Origin: Sweltsa coloradensis
Lineage: Eukaryota > Arthropoda > Insecta > Plecoptera > Chloroperlidae
Reading direction: 5' to 3'
DNA: 64,000 nt
NCBI GenBank assembly: GCA_024449915.1
Contig: JAMZAV010003266.1
Coordinates: 151,686 to 215,685 of the forward strand
The notes under the pieces are model-generated. The model had not been told where the DNA came from. It made no database searches and saw only the letters and a list, made by a program, of their open reading frames with translations. The position numbers and the translations under genes are program-made. Positions 10,092-21,031 of this stretch are shown here, piece after piece. Numbering within the stretch: the first letter of the stretch is position 1; every line of letters begins with the position of its first letter.

Positions 10092-10465
10092 TACTCCGTC
10101 TGGGCCCGGGGTAGAATTGGCCCAGAGCATGGCTCTGCTAATCGTAAAAGGCGATTCAAGAAAAAAAGTCCACTTTGCTATCATCAGCTATAAAGAGCGG
10201 AGTATCTTACTCCAAAAACTAGAGGCGAGCTCTGGTAATCGTCGTCGGGGACTTTGTCCCCTTCCCTTGACGACCCCCCGGCGACGATGACAATGACACA
10301 ACGAACGATGACAAAGACGATGACGACCGCGACGTGAGAAACCCCCCTTTCCTCCCCTTACCCGTAGCTGGTTCTGACCAGCATGGGCCCCTCCTCCCCT
10401 CCCCCCGTCTTAGGCTAGAGTGGTGCATTAGGACCAAACGGTTGTCGCGTCCGTTATCCAAATAT
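10092..10465 (+). repeat. M repeat, reference full-length copy
   Basis: Unit from CCGTCTGGGCCCGGGGTAG to the 3' motif. Visible pairings: TCTGGGCC (10099-10106) with GGCCCAGA (10119-10126); CAGAGC (10123-10128) with GCTCTG (10132-10137); GGAGTA with TACTCC (10199-10213). The GAC/GAT block is at 10260-10340, CTGGTTCTGACCAGCATG at 10369-10386, and a motif like CATTATGACCTAACGGTTG near the end. No long sense ORF. The arginine/serine-rich antisense ORFs in many copies come from the triplet block and are not taken as genes. Possible SINE; A- and B-box matches are weak. Confidence 0.75.
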
Positions 10466-10552
10466 ACCATTATAGTTTCTCACGTCGACTTCAATCATTT
10501 CAATTTTGTCTCTTTGTTTGAGCTATACCTATACTTGTCTGTCGCTAGTTCC

Positions 10553-10835
10553 CTCCCGTCTGAGCCCGGGGTAGAATTGGCCCAGAGCATAGCTCTGCTT
10601 ATCGTTAAAGGCGATTCATGAGAATGTCTATCTCCAAACATCAGGTAGACTGGTAAGATGGGAGATTTTTGTCCACGATACTAGAGGCGACCTCTGGCAA
10701 GCGTCGTCGGGGACACCTTCCCTTTGTCTTGAGGACCTCCCCGACGGCGATGACAAAGACGATAATCTTACAGGACCTTGACGTTACAACACCCCCATTC
10801 CACCGATTTAACGGTTGATGCGCCCATAATCCAAA
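10553..10835 (+). repeat. M repeat with internal deletion
   Basis: CCCGTCTGAGCCCGGGG to CGGTTGATGCGCCCATAATC, with part of the GAC block missing. Its end is fused to LINE-A in the RNase H region. Confidence 0.7.
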
Positions 10836-10837
10836 TA

Positions 10838-11350
10838 TAGCTCAAGTTAACTTCAAGCTATTTAACTCATTTATTCAAGTCATCATTTGGTACAAGACAT
10901 CCAATTCTATTTTTATAAACTAAACTCTAAGGGTTATATATTAATAGAGTTTTGCTGGATACCTGGACACGTGGGCATAGAGGGAAATGAACACGCTGAT
11001 CGGGCTGCTAAGGAAGCTTCCCAGCGTCGCGACGTTGATTTCAATCTAGTTCCCGTTCCAGATGTCAAGAGTAGATTCAAGCAAAGATTGTTGGATTTGC
11101 GACAAGCATCTTGGGATGTGTTGCAAAATAACAAATCGCGTAGTGTGATGCCTACATTGACTAATAAAATTCGTCCACCTACGTCTCGACTCTCACGTAG
11201 ACAAGAGGTTGTATTGTCTTGACTTCGTATAGGCCACACACGCCTAACTCACGGATATCTGTTAACCAGAGAAAAGGTTATTCCCATATGTGACACATGT
11301 GATGTACCTTTAACCGTACATCATACGCTAGCAGAATGTACTAAATTTGA
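10838..11350 (+). pseudogene. LINE-A ORF2 fragment: RNase H end and CCHC knuckle
   Basis: The longest open piece (10887-11222) carries the RNase H motif WIPGHVGIEGNEHAD with ADRAAKEA behind it, then a basic linker (KSRFKQRLLDLRQASWDVL). After a frame break come ICDTCDVPLTVHH and LAEC, a C-x2-C...H...C knuckle as in C-termini of I/R1/Jockey-type LINEs. EN, RT and the start of RNase H are missing: the copy is 5'-truncated and fused to an M repeat. In life this domain would remove the RNA strand after reverse transcription. I-clade-like assignment rests on RNase H plus knuckle and is not certain. Confidence 0.8.
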
Positions 11351-11695
11351 TGCCTTGCGCACGCAATTTGATCTCTCCTAATCATAAACTTCCATCATAT
11401 GATAACGGCGACAAACTTTCTAAATTTCTTATCCATAGTAATCTATTTAACAAAATTTAATTCACATCATACACATTTCTTTATTTTCTTTATTTTCAAT
11501 CACAAACATAACTTTTATTTTGCTATTACTTTCATCATCATCAATTTATTTTGTTATTTATACACTTAGAAAACAATCTAATCATCAAACATACCTGTAT
11601 TAACTCTTCTCATTTACTTTCATTCACAGGCGGCGCAATATGACCTAACCGGTTGAAGCGCCCTAGTTTCTCACGTCGGCGTCGGCGGTCTAGTC
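11351..11695 (+). repeat. LINE-A 3' UTR and A-tail
   Basis: Best single example of the LINE-A 3' end: TGATAACGGCGACAAACTTT, pyrimidine-rich UTR, GAAAACAATCTAATCATC, then tail 11627-11690 ending in GTCGGCGTCGGCGG. The GGCGC...GCGCC pair can close a hairpin over an inner AACCGGTT. Confidence 0.8.
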
Positions 11696-13390
11696 GGCGT
11701 TAGTAGGGTTAGGGGGGGGGGGGGGTACGGCACCATCAATACATGCAGGGAAGATTGTAAACAAAGTTTTGTCAAAAACTTGCTTGTACATGGTATTTCT
11801 ATGTTTAAATAATGTATTTTTTTATTGACAACAGGTCCGGAGACTCACAAGTGCAAAATAATAGGCAAGCAATAACTACACAGATTTAAGGCTCCTGCTC
11901 ATCACGTGACTTATAAATCTGGTGTAATCATCCGCGCCTAACCACGCGCTAAGAAAATAGTTCAGTGCTAATAATTAGATTTGTGTTATTATTTTTCAGC
12001 AAACTTACCATGGTCTAGTGAAATAATAAAGAGCTGAACAACTTGTAGTTTTAGAAATAATGTTTTTGCGGAAAATCAATTGTATTCATCAATGCCACAG
12101 TACTAATATAACACATGCGGGAATTCAAGCGATTGTCGACCTAATGGTTTTTGAGAACTGACCTACACCAACTCAGCTCGTCGCTGTCTTAGCGGCCAAC
12201 ACGAGCGCCTACCCACCCCACCCTCCCCTCCGCGGTGCTAATCGACGACAGATGAATGCAGAGTCTGGCGATAACTACAGACTTGCGTCATACTCAATAC
12301 TTCCACACACAGATATGCGATGTGTCTCAACAATTTGTATGCACTTATGTGGGCTCAATAGTACGAACAAACGCGGAAGGGGCTAAAAAAATTCGATATT
12401 TTTCCGTGATCACGATAAAGCCAACCCGAAAAGCGAAATCGTTAGCTTTTTTAGATTAGAAGTAAAGTCCAAATAACAAAATTGGGATTACAAATTTCGT
12501 TCGGGTGTCTGCTATATTTTTTAGATGGAAATAGGATACAGTTTATATAAACGTTTGGGAACCACAACACTAATATAATATAGCTTTATACACCTCATAA
12601 CAATAAAACACATGGCCATATCATAGCCAAAATAGCTATAATAAAATAATTACTGGGAATGTATTGGTGTAGTGGTGTTTATTGCTTTACGTCTCAACTA
12701 ATACAATTATGCTAATCGAGACGATGAGTATTATATACGAGGATTTCGTTGCCAACATCATTATAGTTTTGTCTAGATATGTTTAGATAATACTTTACTA
12801 TACAATACTATACTATACGGCAATATTATATAAAATCATAGTTGTCTGCGTTTCGGGTTATTCGCCTTGTCACATGAAAACATTCGTGAAGTTTGTGAAT
12901 TATTACCCACTCCACAGATGTAACCAACTAAACGTCGAGGTACGTAGACGTACACAAAATGAAAACTCGCTACGCGACGAAATAACCCAAAACTGAAAGT
13001 ATAAAATGTGAAAATATTATAACTTAAAAACACACACATATGTCGTAAATCTGGTAATGGATGCCCTGTATAGGCAGTGTACAAATGGCATGTCCAGTGA
13101 TACAAAATTGTACACGTTTTTATAAACAATAGTCCACAGCCTTCCCTAGCCTTCATAATTTATGGCATCAATCAACAAATCATTGCGGGGGGGGGGGGAA
13201 CTTCTAATATGCACCTAATGAACATCATACACATTATTTTACCCTAACCACACCACATGATATCATATACGGACAGAAACGCGTAAATGTAATTAATATT
13301 AATATTATACTTATTAATAAATAATAATAATTATTGTTGTTGAATATCACTACTTGAAAATCGGAACTTCCTTGAGATTGTTAATGAATA
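11696..13390. other. no recognised gene; low-copy sequence
   Basis: AT-rich, with a G run near 11709-11725 and another near 13186-13198. Short ORFs at 12256-12459 (+) and 12836-13156 (-) show no recognisable domain. This is the longest stretch of the left half without M or LINE-A copies. Confidence 0.5.
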
Positions 13391-13396
13391 ACAGAG

Positions 13397-15006
13397 TTAG
13401 TTATCGTCTTCATCGGAGGTTTCCACTGTTCTCTTTCCCTGTTTACTCGACTTCGTTATTTTCTTTGGTGTGTGCATTACTGTTTTTGAAATGAGTGTTA
13501 TCTCCTTATTAGTCTTCTTTGCTGCTGTGTCATCTTGGCGCTTTTTCTTATTTAATTGAGCTTCCAAGATATATGGTGGATCTCGGATAGGCAAGCCTCT
13601 TTTATGACGGGAGTCAATAAGTTCGGGTAGAAGACAATTTAAATAGAATTTTTCAAGTGGTTCCTTTACATGCATATCCCAGAATTGGTCATCACGATCT
13701 ATTTTGTCGACCATAATATTCTTTTTTGTGTATACAGTAAAGTAACAAGTGCTTCTCTTTGTCACGTGTAACTGGGTCTGCACCTGAAACATCAATTTAA
13801 ATGTATATTACATATTACATTACATATTACCTCTTTTAACCCATTAAGAGTTCCTAAAATTATTTTGATTGGCAATATGTAGTCATGTACCTGAAACATA
13901 TAATTTGTCTTCGGTTTTAGTTTCATCATTCCCTCTTCGTTGACAAAAATGTATGTTAGTATTTTTTTGACAACAGCTTCCTGGACGGTGTAATCTCTTG
14001 CGCTGTATGGGCATTTAATCTCCACAACACTGTCTTCCCCCACTAAACCATCCGGACTGGCTCCAATGTAACTTTTTTCACCATCAATGAAAAGACCACA
14101 TGGCTGGACCTGTAGACCGTATTCTTTTTCTAGTTGTGCAATAGCAAATGGCTCATTCTCCACGCCATAATGCGTAGCTGCAGAACCAGAAAAAGTCGAA
14201 TACAGCAGAGACTTTACCTTATTTGCACACGACGTGTATTCTCTCATTTTGCAAATACTGCCAATTTCAGATGCTGTCAATCTTAGCAGGCGCTCCTGTT
14301 TCCAGCGAAAGTTTTGCGACTGACCTACTGTTAGTCTTTCAAGATGTTTGCGTTCTTCTTCTGTTTTTTCTAGTTCTTTGAGAAATACTGTTTTGGCTAG
14401 TTGAAATTCCTCCTCATCCATACCTGGCTTATTGGCATCTGGTCCATAATCGGCATCCGGTAATGAAGGGGTCGTGCGCGGTCTTTTTTTATGGGGGGCC
14501 ATGGAGTATTGGAGCTTTCTTTTCCTTGCTTGTACTATTAGTTTGGTTCTTTTTTTAACGTACCGTTTTGTGATTGAGCCTGGACTTTTTGCTAACATTT
14601 GCTTGTGGATTAGATGGTGTAGTTTCCCAGGTTGATTGTAAGAGACGACAGAAGCGTTACAGCGTACTTGGTATGACCCCCTCAAAGAATGATTCACCCG
14701 TTTACCACCAACAAATTTCGCTACATGAGAATTGTAACTCTCGGCGGCATTGTTCGTCATGTTTAGAACTAAACTTGATGAGTGGTGTACGACACGATGA
14801 AGTGCCGACATGATCTCTTGGTACAAACGGGCTTCTTTCAGATCGGGGATTAAGTTAATGTCACCCTCCTTGTAACCCGGGCAAAAATATCCCCTTTCAG
14901 CACATTCTTTATGCTCACCAAAAACGTGGGATGGACCATTTAAAATGTCTTTCCTCAGATTTTCCAAGTGAACAAAATTAAAGACCGTTACAAAAAATAA
15001 CGACAT
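13397..15006 (-). CDS. Mutator-like/YqaJ exonuclease-domain protein, 5'-incomplete, two exons
   Basis: Exon 15006-13891 joins exon 13783-13397 in phase 0, giving about 500 residues. Residues about 25-130 match the C-terminal part of insect Mutator-like transposase-domain proteins (GPSHVFGEHKEC, NNAAESYNSHVAKFVGGKR, SLRGSYQVRCNA). Residues about 225-410 are a YqaJ-type (lambda-exonuclease-like) nuclease: LRLTASEIGSIC, GVENEPFAI, GASPDGLVG and the catalytic-type VEIKCP, then after the intron VQTQLHVTKR, IDRDDQFW and LPELIDSRH. The C-terminus is lysine-rich and acidic (TSDEDDN). The first about 15 residues look like read-through, and the N-terminal transposase part is missing: an H element lies about 100 bp upstream. 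Such genes are multicopy and element-related. Whether this copy works is unknown. Confidence 0.75.
13784..13890 (-). other. intron of the Mutator/YqaJ gene
   Basis: 107 bp, donor ATGTTTCAG|GTACATG, acceptor TTGATGTTTCAG|GTGCAG. Removing it restores the expected FQVQ...LH stretch of YqaJ proteins. Reading through it gives an unrelated tail. Exon end and acceptor share ATGTTTCAG. Confidence 0.75.
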
Positions 15007-15101
15007 GTGTTCAGTAACATTTCGAAGTGAAGTAATTTTTTAATTCATAAAATAGGTCGGTCGTAGTTTGTAGTTAAATACATTAAAAAAAAAATATGTC
15101 A

Positions 15102-15763
15102 TTGGATGAGCGAAGCGAAGATTCCATTCTACTACACTGGAAGAAAAAAATCTGGGATATTTTTTTTCTTTTTTTTTCTTTTTTTTCGTTTGCATTTTTG
15201 TATGTTTGTTAACACGATTCCGGCTAAACCGATACTCCAATTGCGATAGAAATTTCTGGAGGCCTTCGAAATCTTTAAACTTAGAACTGCCACATTTTTT
15301 AGCGCAATTGAAAAATAATATCTAATGAAAATCACAATTTTAAGATTGTTTTCGTTTTTTAAAGAATTTCTTCGACTTATAACACCTACATGCTTCATAA
15401 GATAGTAATGGTTTTTTAACAGAACCTTAATTTGATGAATTCATATTTTCGTGTAAAATTTGAGCGCAATCAAAAAATCTTTTCTCACGTAAATCGCAAT
15501 TTTTCGCTTTAAAAATAATCGACTTACAACACCAAAAAGCTGTTTTGATTGTAATGTAGTGTGTTATGTGCACCCCTGATCCTCATGTTGTCGTCGTCGT
15601 AAAAATTAAAACCATATTCCAAGCGTGTCTCGCAGGCCATAGCAATGAGAAAACGAAATCAATTTAAATACCATCTGTATAACACATTAACACATGGCAG
15701 CTCAATGCACCAAATTCGCTCATCCAACAACGCGCCTGAAAAAGCGTTTGCGAACCTTCCTAG
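15102..15763 (+). mobile_element. H-family Helentron-like element, copy 3
   Basis: Starts TTGGATGAGCGAAGCGAAG, T-run at 15160-15187, inverted partner TTCGCTCATCCAA near 15715-15727, and end CCTAG followed by T at 15759-15764. It carries an unrelated internal stretch (15545-15660) not seen in the other copies. Confidence 0.7.
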
Positions 15764-16081
15764 TTATAGTAAAATGAAACTAACTTTGATATTTGTAGTC
15801 GAGGCCTGAGTGGTTTATTGATCATAGGAATAACAAAACAAAAATATAAGAAGTGTGGTATGTTATCGTCACGTTGCAGGGATGTTATAAGCATTATTGA
15901 TTTAATGTAACCATTTAAGAATCAAGGAAAGGTATTGCCCCCCCTGTGTCCGCTACTGTTTGCAAATGTAATATGTCTAAAACATACCCTGGAAGAAAGA
16001 TCTGACTGATGTGTGTTAAACTATAGCCTACACTAGGTTCTACATTATGCTTGGATCGATGCTAGTATGCCCTTTAAAAGT
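15764..16081. other. no recognised feature
   Basis: AT-rich spacer without a convincing ORF or repeat. Confidence 0.5.
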
Positions 16082-16408
16082 TGATTTATAAGCAATTCAA
16101 GAGAAAAAGTCCACCTCGCAAACATCAGCTAGAAAGAGCGGAGTATCTTAGTCCCCAAAACTAGAGGCGAGCTCTGGCAATCGTCGTCGGGGACATTGTC
16201 CCCTTCTCTTGACGACCCCCCGGCGACGATGACAATGACACAACGAACGATGACAAAGACGATGACGACCGCGACGTGAAAAACCCCCTTCCTCCCCTTA
16301 CCCGTGGCTGGTTCTGACCAGCATAAGCCCCTCCTCCCAATCCCCCTCTAGGCTAGAGTGGTGCATTATGACCTAACGGCTGACGCGTCCTTAATCCAAA
16401 TAAACCAA
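16082..16408 (+). repeat. M repeat, 5'-truncated
   Basis: GATTTATAAGCAATTCAAG to CGGCTGACGCGTCCTTAATC and AAATAAACC. Closely matches the 10092 copy through the GAC block. Confidence 0.75.
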
Positions 16409-16833
16409 AAAAAGAATAAACCTTTACAATGAAAACGCACAAAAATGTACTGAAATTTTAATATCATTGGAGAATAGATCTCTATGTCCTTTACAATGAA
16501 GAGTTTTCTTGAGTATTCTATCCCAGTTCGTTTGGCAATTACATCTTTTTCCGTGGGTGATGTTTTATGCGCAACTTTAGCCAGGAGTAGGCCAACCATC
16601 TGTGACGATTGCCTGGCAGCTTTGGTTCGCTCGGAGAGCGGGGTGGCTCCCCCTGCTATTCTACTGTACACACTGGTGGTTGATAGTTTGGGCGCCAGTT
16701 CCTTCGGTGATAAAGGGTGATAGCATGGAGAAGGCAAAGGAACAAACCCTTTTAAATAAAACGATGAGTTGGATGGCAATTTACAAAAATATTTTAAAGT
16801 GGTGTGAAGAAATAACATTAACAAAATATGCAA
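16366..16833 (-). CDS. hypothetical ORF, 155 codons
   Basis: Open on the minus strand and overlapping the M 3' end. The middle (GGATPLSERTKAARQSSQMV, KVAHKTSPTEKDVIAKRTG) has normal-looking composition, unlike the repeat-derived shadows, but I recognise no family. A plus-strand ORF (16484-16720) overlaps it. It may be an exon or element remnant, or chance. Confidence 0.25.
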   Translation of the reverse strand: MHILLMLFLHTTLKYFCKLPSNSSFYLKGFVPLPSPCYHPLSPKELAPKLSTTSVYSRIAGGATPLSERTKAARQSSQMVGLLLAKVAHKTSPTEKDVIAKRTGIEYSRKLFIVKDIEIYSPMILKFQYIFVRFHCKGLFFFWFIWIKDASAVRS

Positions 16834-17464
16834 AAATATAAATACTTAATGTTGACAAGAAATAAAAAAAATGTCCTTCGTGGCTTGAAAAAATAACAAA
16901 CACTGCCTCTGTTTTTCCCTATTCCGGGATACAAATGCGATCTTAAAGGAAACCTCAAGTCGCTCTTAAATACACAAGTGAAATAATGCGGGGCCTAAAA
17001 CACATGATAATCCACGCAGTAGATACAAATACAAATAGGTTTACAATAAATAGCTATAATGAGGTATTAGATAACAAAATAACCTTCAATTTACTTGGAC
17101 CATGTTTACAAAAGAAAAATTACTTGAAACCAAACCCTCTGAATGAGACAACCAATAGATTAAATTTACAAAATATAAATTTACAAAATAGGTAGTAACT
17201 GCTCGGGCCGAATGGTCTTTAGTGACCACCGCCTCCCCTTCCTGTTCACACAATAAAAGGCAACAAAAAAAACGATTCTGACACCCCACACGGTGCGCAC
17301 TGACGTATATGTGTCCTCAGTCCTCAGTCCCACACTTCCAGAGTTCGAAGCTCGGTTGCAGCAACACCCACACGCACACTCAACGCTGACAAAGAGTCTC
17401 CGCAGTCTATCTGCTTCTCTCCACGTCCCTATCTCCAGTGAGCCAGCTCGTCTCTCTCGTGTGC
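16834..17464. other. no recognised gene
   Basis: AT-rich to 17200, then CT-rich (17290-17460). Short ORFs only. Confidence 0.5.
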
Positions 17465-17545
17465 ATCCACCTCCACCCCCCTTAGGCTAGAGTGGTGCAT
17501 TATGACCTAACGGTTGACGCGTCCTTAATCCAAATAAACCCAAAA
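17465..17545 (+). repeat. M repeat 3' end fragment
   Basis: TTAGGCTAGAGTGGTGCATT, CTAACGGTTGACGCGTCC, then AATCCAAATAAACCC. Confidence 0.75.
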
Positions 17546-17784
17546 CACTTCCCCTCTCCCACCCCTCTCGACAAGGTAACCAAACCAGATTGCCATCCAA
17601 CTCAGCCCGCTCGCTAAGGTAGTGACTCAGTGTCAACCGGCGTAAACACAAGAGGTGTGAAGGATCGTAGGAAAGGAGTCAGTAAGAACCAACAAAACTT
17701 GTCACGGTCCCGCTGCACCGTGACACATCTTGACATTGAATAACAAGCGAATTATTAAGAATAGTTTCCCTCCTTATAAGTATT

Positions 17785-18217
17785 TGAATTGCTAGTATGA
17801 ATTCGAATAGGCCACACACGTATAACTCAAGGATATCTCTTAACCATAGAAAATGTTGATCCCAGATGTGACACATGTGATGTTCCTTTAACCGTACATC
17901 ATGTGTTGGCAGAATGTACCATACAATTACATGACGCCTTACGTACGCAATTTTATCACTCCCAATCATATAAAGAACTTCTATCGAATGAAAACGGCGA
18001 CTTACTTTCTATTTATAATTCAAAGTAATTTTATTCACGTCATAAACATTATCTTTGTCTATTTATTTCCATTCAAATAATTTTTGTTCGATTTGCTATT
18101 ACCATCATCATCATCACCATCATTTTCTTTTCTTATATAGGCCTTTACACCTAGAAAACGAAACAATCATCAAACACAGAACACACCATTAACAAATTTA
18201 ATAACCTAACAATATCA
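17785..18217 (+). repeat. LINE-A 3' region, tail truncated
   Basis: Knuckle region GATGTGACACATGTGATG, GACGCCTTACGTACGCAATT, UTR, then ATATCACAGGCGGC stops at about 18217 before the CCGGTT motif and an M copy follows. Confidence 0.7.
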
Positions 18218-18232
18218 CAGGCGGCTTCCTAG

Positions 18233-18488
18233 CTAGGAATTAGGGAAGTATTCCCAGAAACTAGAGGCGAGCACTGGCGGTCGTCGTCTGGGACCCCTTC
18301 CTATCCCCTTGACGACCTTCCCAACGACGATGACCATTACTACAAGAACGATGTCAAAGAAGATGACCGCGACGTAAGAATCCCCCTTACCTCCCCCTAA
18401 CCGCAACTTGTTCTGACCAGCATGGGCTCCTCCCCCCATATCCCCTACGTTAGAGTGGCGCATTATGACCAAACGGTTGACGCGCCCC
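18233..18488 (+). repeat. M repeat, 5'-truncated
   Basis: GGAATTAGGGAAGTATTCCC to ACGGTTGACGCGCCCC, with the GAC block at 18310-18375. Confidence 0.7.
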
Positions 18489-18689
18489 GTTAGAATTGGA
18501 TATCTTTGAGATGTTAACTTGATTGATTGGTGGCAGTGACCATGTTTTGTTTTATTAGGAATGTTGTGTTTTCGTAAATGGAAGTAAGTTCTTCACGTTT
18601 GTGCTATTAAATAAATGATTTATACTTATTAAACAACCTCAGGTGTTCATTTTTCAACATGCCAATTATCTAAATTTATCTACCTCCCC

Positions 18690-18714
18690 ATATATATATA
18701 TATATATATATATG
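18690..18714. repeat. (TA)n microsatellite
   Basis: Alternating TA run shortly before the Penelope-like palindrome. Confidence 0.9.
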
Positions 18715-18837
18715 TTCTGTTGTAGGCTTTCGTGATTCATGAAAATGGAAGCCTAGTCTTCTGAAACGTTGAAGTTTTAATTAAATATTCGTTTTTAACA
18801 TTCAATATAGCGTGATTATTTCCGTAAAGTTTAACAT

Positions 18838-18840
<3 letters not shown>

Positions 18841-18878
<38 letters not shown>
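18841..18878. repeat. (TA)n microsatellite at PLE edge
   Basis: Directly abuts the outer end of the left PLE arm. The right arm is likewise bounded by TA runs (21314-21336). Confidence 0.9.
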
Positions 18879-18881
<3 letters not shown>

Positions 18882-18986
18882 GACATTGTATTTTCGGGTA
18901 GTCCGTGTGGTTTTATTATTAGTTCCAACGTTTCGGGCAGTTCTCCCTGCCCATCTTCAAGGAAATTTAAAACATAAAACAATATT

Positions 18987-19579
18987 AGCAGATTAGCAGC
19001 AAGGAGAGTAACTGGGAAGGTCAAAAGGTGGAGATGGGTAACTGATTCCAAGGGAAGGAGGATAAGAACGTATGACAGTGTAAATGAAATGATAGAAGGT
19101 TTAGGATGGGATTCTTTAAAATTACGGAGAGGGAGAAACAGGCTGTGCAACCTGTTTCGTGCTATGAATGGAATACAGGGATGGAATGAGATAAGCAATA
19201 AAATTGAAAAAGGATTATACAAAGGGAGGAAAGACCATGACCTGAAATTGAAATGTAAACTCAAAAAGAAGGATGTTGGGAAGTGGTCTTTTTTAAATAG
19301 AACAATTGTAGAATGGAATCAATTGCCAGCAGCAGCTGTTGAGGAATCCTCGGTAAAAATGTTTAGAAGGTGTTTGGAGGATATTGATTTGGATCTGATG
19401 TAGATTTGATTTCATTGATGTTTGATGTTGCTTTGATGATTATGTCTTAGATGTAATACCTATAAGATATGAAGAAAAATGAATGTGAATGTTATATTTT
19501 TGTACAATTTTAAAATGTTAATTTTAGGAACTTGCCACCATGTAACCACATATTTGCAAGGATAATAAAATATAAATAA
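18987..19579 (+). mobile_element. CR1/L2-type LINE 3' fragment inserted in PLE arm
   Basis: An open stretch to 19403 includes VTGK, GLGWDSLKLRR, a long linker and SFLNRTIVEWNQLPAA with RRCLEDID behind it: the C-terminal pattern of CR1/L2-like ORF2. The 3' end is AATAAAATATAAATAA. The right PLE arm lacks this segment, which fixes the insertion point between AACAATAT and AACCTTAC. Confidence 0.75.
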
Positions 19580-19729
19580 AACCTTACTTCTTAACAAAAC
19601 CTGAACTGGATACAAAGACAAAACCAAAAAGCTTAGAAAACATAGGTACTAATGACAACATATTATGAACATCCAGATATTTTAAAAACTGTGAAGACAT
19701 CAACACACTCTATTACTTTTTAGATGACC

Positions 19730-20357
19730 TCAGCGTACGAGTAGATGGCTCAAGGGGTTCTTGTTGAATTTCTTCCTCTTGTCAACTCTTGTTGTCGGAG
19801 GTGGACGGCCTAAAAACATGTCCACAGGGAGAGCTTTTGGTTGAATATGACAGCCTTGCAAAACATGTTTCCATGTGGCTGGAAGTCTTTTAGCATCGTC
19901 CCGTGTGTTCATGTTGTGTTTCCGTTTCTCCATCTCCACCGCCTCTCTTACGATTCGGGGCACTTCATGTTCCACTTTGGCTAAGGTTTTAGCTTCATCA
20001 AAGTTAATCCAGTGCTCCTTGTCGAAAGCATGTTGGAAAAGAGCTGAGGTGGTTTCCATACGTCTAACTGCAACTCTATGTTCGTCGATGCGGACAGATA
20101 TTTTACGGTTAGTTCTTCCTACGTAAGTCTTTTCGCAGCTTCCACACGAAATTTCATATATACTATGGGACTCGTTAGGAATGGTGTCTTTAGCGTTACG
20201 TAACATAGATGAAATCTTCCGATCCGTGCTAAAAACAGTTCTTATATTCTGTTTTTTGAGTAAACGGCTTATTTTATCAGTGGTTCCTTGGACGTAAGGC
20301 AGAAACGCAGTTGATCGGGGTTCATCTTTTGGAATATCTTGATCAACAGGTTTACTC
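19730..20357 (-). pseudogene. PLE GIY-YIG endonuclease domain, left arm
   Basis: SIYEISCGSCEKTYVGRTNR matches the GIY-YIG core as in Penelope-like elements (IYxI...YVGRT), with ISVRIDEHR and LFQHAFDKEH downstream and a basic tail. The upstream RT is missing, and the track ORF begins with codons read from the opposite arm (VHLLEYLDQQVYS), so its N-terminus is artificial. In an intact element this domain nicks target DNA for reverse transcription. Confidence 0.8.
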
Positions 20358-20384
20358 GATGTTTTATGGAATGCTCGAGCAATT

Positions 20385-21031
20385 GAGTAAACCTGTTGAT
20401 CAAGATATTCCAAAAGATGAACCCCGATCAACTGCGTTTCTGCATTACGTCCAAGGAACCACTGATAAAATAAGCCGTTTACTCAAAAAACAGAATATAA
20501 GAACTGTTTTTAGCACGGATCGGAAGATTTCATCTATGTTACGTAACGCTTAAGACACCATTCCTAACGAGTCCCATGGTATATATGAAATTCCGTGTGG
20601 AAGCTGCGAAAAGACTTACGTAGGAAGAACTAACCGTAAAATATCTGTCCGCATCGACGAACATAGAGTTGCAGTTAGACGTATGGAAACCACCTCAGCT
20701 CTTTTCCAACATGCTTTCGACAAGGAGAACTGGATTAATTTTGATGAAGCTAAAACCTTAGCCAAAGTGGAACATGAAGTGCCCCGAATCGTAAGAGAGG
20801 CGGTGGAGATGGAGAAACGGAAACACAACATGAACACACGGGACGATGCTAAAAGACTTCCAGCCACATGGAAACATGTTTTGGCAAGGCTGTCATATTC
20901 AACCAAAAGCTCTCCCTGTGGACATGTTTTTAGGCCGTCCACCTCCGACAACAAGAGTTGACAAGAGGAAGAAAACTCAACAAGAACCCCTTGAGCCATC
21001 TACTCGTACGCTGAGGTCATCTAAAAAGTAA
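20385..21031 (+). pseudogene. PLE GIY-YIG endonuclease domain, right arm
   Basis: Same domain as the left arm, but broken: a TAA stop in place of the AKDT codons near 20550 and a frame change near 20885-20900 (WKHVLARL versus the left arm's WKHVLQGC). Substitutions between arms are few, so the inversion is recent relative to other repeats here. Confidence 0.8.

Noticed and set aside
10219..10470. Arginine/serine/proline-rich minus-strand ORFs recurring across many M copies (also 22105-22347, 21853-22065, 37836-38165, 18233-18472)
   Set aside because: They track the GAC/GAT triplet block and start or stop at different places in each copy. No conserved start, and frames break freely.
16484..16720. 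78-codon plus-strand ORF opposite the 155-codon minus ORF
   Set aside because: The two overlap almost fully. Neither shows a known domain, and the longer one is kept only as a low-confidence hypothetical.
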